Below, piece by piece: positions 11,801 through 20,800 of a DNA stretch of 64,000 bases. A program made the position numbers and the translations under genes. The notes below the pieces were generated by a model, which was not told where the DNA came from, made no database searches, and was given only the letters and a program-made list of their open reading frames with translations. How positions within the stretch are numbered: the first letter of the stretch is position 1; each line of letters starts with the position of its first letter. Origin of the DNA: Stutzerimonas kirkiae (GTDB lineage: Bacteria > Pseudomonadota > Gammaproteobacteria > Pseudomonadales > Pseudomonadaceae); assembly GCF_004327335.1 (NCBI RefSeq), contig NZ_QJUO01000009.1:1-64000 (forward strand), given 5' to 3'.

Positions 11801-14800
11801 AGGCGAATTGCAGCATGCAGTCCTTGCCGGTGATGCCGTAACGTTGTGCAGCGGCCTGGCAATGCATGGCGAAGGCCCCGTGGGGGATGGTCACGCCCTT
11901 GGGTTTGCCCGTAGAACCGGAGGTAAAGATCACATAGGCGGCGCTGTCGCACGTCGACTGCCGGGCAGGATCATCCTCACCGTATCCTTCGAGCCAGTCG
12001 GCTGCCTGGTCCAGGCCCAGGCAGCGAACGCTTTCCGGGACGGGCAAATGTTCCCGCAGATGCTCTTGGATCAGCAGCAGCCCTATGCCGCTGTCCTCGA
12101 TCATGTAGGCCAGCCGTTCCCGCGGATACTCAGGGTCCAGCGGCACATAGGCGCCACCGGCCTTGAGGATCGCCAGCAGCCCAATCACCATTTCCGGGCT
12201 ACGCTCCACGGCGATACCCACCAACACGTCCGTACATACGCCCAGTTCGATCAGCTTGTACGCCAGGCGGTTGGCCTTTTTGTCGAGCTGCTCATATGTG
12301 AGTTGCAGATCCTCGAAGACTACCGCCACCGCTTGTGGAGTCCTGCGTACCTGATCTTCGATCAGTTCGTGGATGCAGCGGTCGCTCGGATAATCTGCCT
12401 GCGTACGGTTCCACTCATGGACGATCCGCTGGTACTCCTGTTCGTCCAGCAGGCGCAGTTCGCCAAGAGCCTGTTGTGGCTGCTGTGTGATGGCATCGAG
12501 CAACTTGCCGAAGTGCTGACCCAGTCGCGCCACACTTTCGGCGCTGAAGTGTTCCCTGTCATAGCTGTAGTGGATCGACAGCTCTTCACCCAGTCCTATG
12601 CCCAAGGTCAACGGGTAGTTGGTCTGTTCATGGTTGACTACCGCGCTGAAGCTGAGCCCATCTGGCGCGCCTTGTTGCAAGGCTTCAGAGATCGGGTAGT
12701 TCTCGAATACCAGGATGTTGTCGAACAGGCTTTCGCCACCAAAACCGGCCCAGCGCTGGATTTCATACAAGGGCGTGTGTTCGTGTTCGCGCAGAGCCAG
12801 GTTCTGGGCCTGTACCTGCTCGATCCACTGCGCGACGCTCTGCTCCTGTTTCGGACTGGCGATCACGGACAGGGTATTGATGAACAGGCCCAGTTGCTGT
12901 TCCACGCCTTGCAGTTCACCAGGGCGGCCCGCCACAGTGGCGCCGAAGGTCACGCTGTCCTGGCCGGTGTAGCGTTGCAGCAACAAGAGCCAGGCCGCTT
13001 GTACCAGGGTGTTGACCGTAACCCGCTGCTGGCGGGCGAAATCGATGAGTCGTTGGGTTTGCTGTTGGTCCAGCACCTGGTAGTGGTCGCCGTAACCCGT
13101 GCCGAGGTCCACCTTGTCCTGGCGGATGGCCTGGGCCAACCGGGTTGGCCCATCCAGGTCCTTGAGCTGTTCCTTCCAGAACGCTTCGCTGCTCGCCTTG
13201 TCCTGCTTCTGCAACCAGTCGATGTAGTCGCGATAGCGGCTGGGCTGACGGGTACCTGGCTGGCCCGCATAAACCTGCAGCACCTCACCCAGCAGTTGCG
13301 AGCTGCTCCAGCCGTCCATCAGGATATGGTGGCTGGTATAGATCAGGTGATGGCTGTTCTCACCAGTACGGATTACCGCAAGACGCAGCAAGGGATCGTT
13401 CAGCAGGTCGAAGCCCTGTTGCCGGTCGGCCTCGGCCCAGGTGTCCAGGCTCTGCTGGATATCCAGTTGGGCGGACCAGTCCAGGCTGGCGAAGGGTATC
13501 TCCACCTGCCGGCGAATGACCTGCAGTGGCTGCTCGAACTGGGTGACGAAGCGCGCCCGCAACACGTCGTGACGGTCGACCACGGACTGCCAAGCCTGCC
13601 GGAAGCGCTCAACGTCCAGGCCGTCCACGTCCACGCGCATCTGGTTGATATAGTCGCCGCCGCCCTGTGCGTACAGCGTGTGGAACAGCATGCCCTGCTG
13701 CATCGGTGACAGCGGGTAGATATCCTCGATGTCGCGGGCCGAGATCGGCAAGGCGTCCAGTTGCGCCTGATCCAGACCGGCCAGCGGGAAGTCCGAGGGC
13801 GTCAGGCCGGCACTGCCTTGCGCCGTGCAGTGCTCGATCAGGGCCTTCAGTTCTTCGGTGTACTCATCCGCCAGGCGCTGGACCGTTTCCTCGTCGAACA
13901 CCTCCCGGCTGAAGGTCCAGCCCAGGCTCAGCTCGCCACCATAGACCTGGCCATTGATGCTGAGCAATCCGTCCAGCGGTGCCTCTCCACTCTGGCTACG
14001 ACCGCCACTCTCGTCGGCCGGCATGAACAGGCCGGCCCTGACATCGAAGCTCTGGTCGAACTGGCCCAGATAGTTGAAGACGATTTCGCCACGGGGTAAA
14101 CGCTGAAGGGCCTGCCGCACAGTCTCCTTGCCAAGGTGACGCAACAGGCCGTAGCCGAGGCCCTTGTTCGGCACTGCGCGCAGTTGCTCCTTGACCGTCT
14201 TGAGCGAACTTGCTTCGTCTCTGGCAAGGGCCAGCCTGAGCGGATACATGCTGGTGAACCAGCCCAGGGTCCGGGTGGTATCGAGGCCTTCGAACAGGTC
14301 TTCGCGGCCATGCCCCTCCAGCCGGATCAATGCGGATGGCTGTCCGGTCCAATGGCAGATGACTCGCGCCAATGCCGTCAGCAGCAGGTCGTTGACCTGG
14401 GTGCGATAGGCTGCAGGAGCATCCTGCAGGAGCCGGCGGGTCCAATCGCGATCCAGATGGCTGCTGACAGCGACAGCGTGCCTGTACTGCCGGCCACCAT
14501 CAGGGTGATCGCAGGGTAAATCGTCGCTGCAATCCTGTAGTTGGTTCTGCCAGTACGCCAGTTCCTGTTCGAGCATGGGGCTGGCCGCAAGGGCAATTAG
14601 ATGCTCTGCCCAGGTTTGTAGCGAACTGGTCTTGCTCGGCAGTTCAGGCCCCCGCCCCTGCGACAGTTGCTGGTAGGCCGTTTGCAAGTCTTCCAGCACT
14701 ATTCGCCAGGATATGCCGTCCACCACCAGGTGATGGATCACCAGCAACAAACGCTGCTGGCCCTTCGGCAGGTTCACCAGCAGCGCCCGCAGCAGTGGCC

Positions 14801-17800
14801 CCTGTTCGAGACTCAGGCTGGCCTGCGCCTCGTTGCACAGCACTTCCAGCCCACCAATATCCGACAGGTCCCTCTGCCACAACAGTTCGCCGTCACTCTT
14901 GCCTTCGAAGCGGGCCGTCCAGTTCCTCTCTTTCTCGGTGAATCGCAGGCGCAAGGCGTCGTGATGCTCGACCAGAACATTCAACGCGGCCCCCAGACGC
15001 TCTGGGACCAACCGCTCGGCAGGTTTGAGCAGGACGGACTGGTTCCAATGGTAGCGCTCGGGAACCTCCACCTCGAAAAAGGACCGTTGAATAGGGGTCA
15101 GTGACATTTCGCCCGTCACCGGCCCCTGGTCGATCTGCTGGCCGACGAACATGCGGGCCACCACAGCCAGTTCCAGTACGGTCTGACGCTGGAACAGGTC
15201 CTTGGCGGTGAAGCTGATGCCTGCTTGCCGGGCGCGGCTGACCACCTGGATGGAGATGATCGAGTCCCCGCCGAGTTCGAAGAAGTTGTCGGTCAGACCG
15301 ACCTGCTCGACCTTCAGTACCTCGGCCCATATGGCTGCGATGCTTTGTTGCAATTCGCTGCGCGGGGCCACGTACTTTTGTTGCAGCAGGCTGATATCCG
15401 GCATGGGCAAAGCCTTGCGATCCAGCTTGCCGTTGGGTGTCAGCGGCATCTCTCTGAGGAACAGCAGATATGCAGGAACCATGTAGTCCGGCAGGCTGGC
15501 CTTAAGTTGCTCCTTGATGCGGTCGCGCAGAGTGGACTGGGCGTCGAGGTCCTCGAGCACCTCGCCTGCGCTCGGAACGATATGGCCTACCAATTGCTGG
15601 CCACCAAGAGCTTCCTGGGCCAGAACCACGGCCTCGAGGACAGCCTCCTGTTCGAGCAGCCGTGCCTCGACCTCGCCCAGCTCGATACGGAAGCCCCGAA
15701 CCTTTACCTGATGGTCGATACGACCCGCATACTCGATCACACCGTCAGCCCGGTAACGGGCCAGGTCGCCGGTGCGGTACAACCGGCCACCACCTTTTTC
15801 GCTGCCATCGTATGGGTTTGGAAGGAATTTCTCGGCGGTCAGGGCCGGACGCCCCAGATAGCCACGCGCCAGGCCCGCGCCAGCCAGGCACAGCTCAGCC
15901 ACACAACCGATGGCAACCGGTAGCCCTGAGCCATCCAGCAGGTAGGCCGTGCCGTTGGAGATAGGCCGACCAATATTGGCCCGGCCATTTTCGACCCTCA
16001 AAGTGCAAGTGGAATAGGTGGTGTCCTCGGAAGGACCATACAGGTCGTAGACCTGCTGGACATGCCCCGCCCGGTACAGTTCGTCAACCAGGGATTGCTT
16101 CAGGGCCTCGCCGGCCAGGTTGATGGTGCGAACGGTATCGGGTAACTGGCCGGCCTCGCACAATGCCTGGATCACCGAAGGTACGGTGTTGACCAGACGT
16201 ACCCGCTCCTTCGCCACCAGCAGAGGCAACTCCAGCGCATTGCTGGCCAGCACCACATAACCCCCAGCCGACAAGGTGACGAAAAGCTCCCAGACCGACA
16301 GGTCGAAACAAATGGACGTGGAGGCCAGAACCCCTTGCAACTCCTCCCGGCTGTAGAGCATCCGGGCCCAGCCGATCAGGGCAGCGGCGTTGCGATGCTC
16401 GATCAGAACGCCTTTCGGCCTGCCGGTGGAGCCGGAGGTGTAGATGCTGTAGGCCAGGTTTTCCGGGCTTGCCAGGCAGACCGGATTGTCAGAGGGATAA
16501 CCCTCCAGAGACAGTTGGTCGAGCATCAGGGTGCTTGCCCGGGTCTCCAGGGGCAATCTCGCCTGCAGCGCCGACTGGGACAACAGCAGGATAGCTCCGC
16601 TGTCTTCCAGCATGTAGTTCAACCGCTCCTGCGGATACTCTGGATCCAGCGGCACGTAGGCGCCGCCGGCCTTGAGGATGGCCAGCAACCCCACCACCAT
16701 TTCTGGGCTGCGCTCAACCGCGATGCCCACCAGCACGTCCGGACCTACACCCAGTTCTCCGAGCTTGTGGGCCAACTGGTTGGAGCGTTGGTTCAATTGT
16801 TGGTAAGTCAGCTCCTGGTCACCAAAGATTACCGCCACTGAGTGTGGTGTTTTCTCGGATTGGGCCTCGATCAGTTGGTGGATGCATCGGTCGCTTGGGT
16901 AGCTGGCTCGCGTACTGTTCCAGCCATGAACGGTGCGTTGGTATTCCTCCTCACTCAGCAGCGGCAATTCCGAAATCCGCTGTTGTGGATTCTGAATAAT
17001 TGCGCTCAGCAGATTTTTCCAATGCGCCGCCAACCGCTCGACAGTGTCGTGTTCGAATAAATCCGTCGCATAGGTCAAGGCAGCTCGCAGACCGTCCTCG
17101 CTCTCGAAGGTATCCAAGGTCAGGTCGAACTGCGCCGCGTGCCTGTCCCATACCAGGCTTTCTACTTTCAGACCGGGCAGGGTGTGGCCCTCGCCCCTAA
17201 CTTGAGCCTGATGATTGAACATCACCTGGAACAGCGGACTGTGGCTCAGGCTGCGTTGCGGCTGCAGCGCTTCGACCAGTTTTTCGAAAGGCAGATCCTG
17301 ATGCGCCTGGGCCTCCAATGCGGTGTGCTTAACTTGCTGAAGCAGTTCTCTAAAAGTAGTTCCCAGATCGAACTCGGCTTTCAACACCTGGGTATTGACG
17401 AAGAAACCGATCAGCCGCTCTGTTTCAGCACGGGTCCGGTTGGCAATCGGCACACCAACCCGAATATCGCACTGCCCCGAATAACGGTGCAGCAGGGTCT
17501 GGAAACTGGCCAGCAGTAGCATGAACAAGGTCACGCCTTGCTGCTGGGCCAATTGCCTGAGGGAACAGACCTGATCACTGTCCAGGCCAATGTTCAAGCT
17601 AGAGCCGGAATAACTTTGCATGGCGGGACGAGGATGATCGGTGGGCAGTTCCAGCACCGGCTGCTCATCGCCCAGTTGTGCCTTCCAGTAAGCCAATTGC
17701 CGCTCCTGTTCCCCGGCCGCCATCCACTGACGTTGCCAGATCGCATAATCGGCATACTGAGCGGGCAACTCGGGCAACTTCACTTCCCGCCCAGTGCTGT

Positions 17801-20800
17801 AGCCCTCATAAAGTTGGACCAGCTCGTCCACCATCACCGGCATCGACCAGCCATCGGAGACGATATGGTGCAGGGTCAGAAGCAACACATGATCGTTCTC
17901 GGCCAGGCGCAGTAGCCTCACTCGCAGCAGTGGTCCTTGGACAAGATCGAAGGGCTGGTTCGCTTCGGCCTCTACCCAGACCAGAATGTTTTCCTCTGAG
18001 GCCTGCGACACCGTCTCCACTTCCAGAGCAAAGGCAATGGATGGATGGATGATCTGAATCGCTTGATCGCCCTCCTGGCGGAAGGTTGTGCGCAGCGTTT
18101 CATGGCGGACAATCAGGGATTCAAACCCATGATGCAGAGCCTCGATATCCAGAGTCCCTTTCAAGCGCAACGCCGCAGGAATGTTGTAAGCCGCGCCCTG
18201 TGGCTCCAGTTGCCAAAGAAACCACTGGCGTTGCTGGGCATACGAAAGCGCCAAAGGCTGAGAGCGATCGGCCTTCTCGAAAGCCGATCGCTTGCTGCGC
18301 TTATTTTTTCCTGCCTGCGCTACAAAACCAGACAGATCCACAGCCTCGAATAGGCTGCGCAGCGGCAACTCGATATCGAGAGTCTGGCGAATCCGGGATA
18401 TGACCCGGGTTGCCAGCAACGAATGCCCGCCGAGCGCGAAGAAATTATCGGACAGGCCCACCCGTTCGATCCCAAGTACATCCGCCCAGATATCTGCGAT
18501 ATGTTGTTCCAGCTCGCTATGCGGCGCCACATAAGCTTTTTGCAGCAAGTTGGTATCGGGTTTGGGTAACGCCTTGCGATCCAGCTTGCCATTGGGAGTC
18601 AACGGCAAGGCATCAAGAAACAGCAAATGCGTTGGAACCATATAATCCGGTAGCACTGCTTTCAGGTGTTCACGCAGAGTGATGAGCAGGATGTTCTGCT
18701 GATCCGGTTCTGCCGACTGCCCCGTAGCGAGCACCAAATAAGCGGCCAACTGCTTGCCACCAGGACCGTCGATATCGATCACCACCGCCTCGCGAACGGC
18801 CGCATGCTCCTGCAGCTTGGCTTCGATCTCACCCAGCTCAATACGGAAGCCACGAACCTTCACCTGGTGATCGATACGGCCGACGTATTCGATCACCCCA
18901 TCGGGGCGGTAGCGGGCCAAGTCGCCGGTGCGGTACAGCCGGCCTCCACCCTGTTCGCTTTCGTCGAATGGATTGGGTAGAAATTTCTCGGCGGTTAGCG
19001 CTGGCCGTCTCAGATAACCACGGGTCAGCCCGGCACCGCTTAAACATAGTTCTCCAGCACTGCCAATAGGAACCGGATGTACAGATTCATCTATCAGGTA
19101 GACAGCACTGTTTGAAATGGGCCGGCCGATATTGGCTTGGCCATCCTTCTCTCTCAGCGTGTAGGTGGAATAAGTAGTGTCTTCAGACGGGCCGTATAAA
19201 TCATAGACTTTCTGGACATGAGCAGACCGGTATAGATCATCGACCAGAGATTGCTTCAGGGGTTCGCCGGCCAGATTTATAGTGTGTACAGTTTCAGGCA
19301 GTTGGCCAGTTTCGTATAGCGCCTTGATCGCCGAGGGCACGGTATTGATCAAATGCACACGCTCTTTCGCAGCAAGTAACGGTAACTCCAGTGCATTATT
19401 AGCCAGAACCACATAGCCACCCGCCGCCAGAGTGACAAACAGCTCCCATACCGATAAATCAAAGCAAATTGACGTAGAGGCCAGCACCCCCTGAAAGCTT
19501 TCTCGACTGTAGACCGTATGAGCCCAGCCTATCAGAGCAGCGACGTTACGGTGTTCAATAAGAACACCTTTCGGTCTACCCGTTGAGCCCGATGTATAAA
19601 TGCTATAGGCCAAGCCCTCTGGGGTCACCGTGGCGGCTGTGTTCTCGGATGAATAAGACTCCAACTTCAATTGATCCAACAACAAGATATCGGCTGAGGT
19701 ATCTTGGGGTAGACGCGGTAACAAGGATGATTGGGAAAGTAGCAAGAGTGCTTGGCTATCCTCCAGCATGTAGGCCAAGCGTTGCTGCGGATACTCCGGG
19801 TCCAGAGGCACATATGCACCACCAGTCTTGAGGATGGCCAACAGACCAATCACTATCTCCAGACTGCGCTCCACCGCAATCCCCACCAGTACCTCCGGGC
19901 CTACCCCCAACTCGCGCAGCTTGCGCGCCAACTGGTTGGCACGTTGGTTCAACTGCCGGTAGGTCAGTTCCTGATCACCGAATAACACTGCAATCGAATC
20001 CGGGGTTTTCGCGGCCTGCTCCTCGATCAACGCATGTATACATTGATCTCTCGGATAATTGGCTTCGATGCGGTTCCAGTGGTAGACGATTTGCCGATGC
20101 TCCTCCCAGCTCAGCAGTGGCAGTTCACTGATACTCCGCTGCGGATACTGAACGATACCTTCCAGCAGGTTGCGCCAATGCCCGGCCATGCGCTCGATAG
20201 TTGGCTCGTCGAATAGATCCGTTGCATACCCAAACGCAGCGTACAAATGATCGCCCTGCTCATAGGTATCCAATGTCAGGTCGAACTGAGCGATACGGCT
20301 TTCGCGCTGCAACGCTGCCAGAGTCAGGCTGGATTGTCCCTTGATCACGCTGGTATCAGCTACGTGGGACTGGTGATTGAACAACACCTGGAACAATGGG
20401 CTGTGGCTCAGGCTGCGATCCAGATCCAGCGCCTCGACCAGCCGCTCGAATGGCAGGTCCTGGTGTGCCTGGGCACCCAAGGCGGTTTCCTTCACACGCT
20501 GCAGCAACTCGCGCACATCGATCAATGGATCGATCTCGGTGTGCAGCACCTGGGTGTTGATAAAGCAGCCGATCAGGCCTTCCACTTCGGCGCGGTTGCG
20601 GTTGGCCACCGGGACGCCGACGCGGATTGCGCTCTGGCCGCTGTAGCGGTACAGCAGCACCTTGAATGCGGCCAACAGCACCATGAACAGGGTGACGCCC
20701 TGCTCCCTGGCGAAAATGCGAAGGCACTCAGCCAGTACCGGCTCGACCTCGAACTCATGGCGTGCGCCCCGGTAGCTCGGGGTCAGCGGACGAGGGTGAT

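Noticed and set aside
11529-13709. Plus-strand open frame of 726 codons opposite the side-chain NRPS
   Set aside because: Antisense shadow. Similar shadows recur at each repeated C-A module (for example 2976-3785 and near position 1), which shows that they follow the NRPS repeats.
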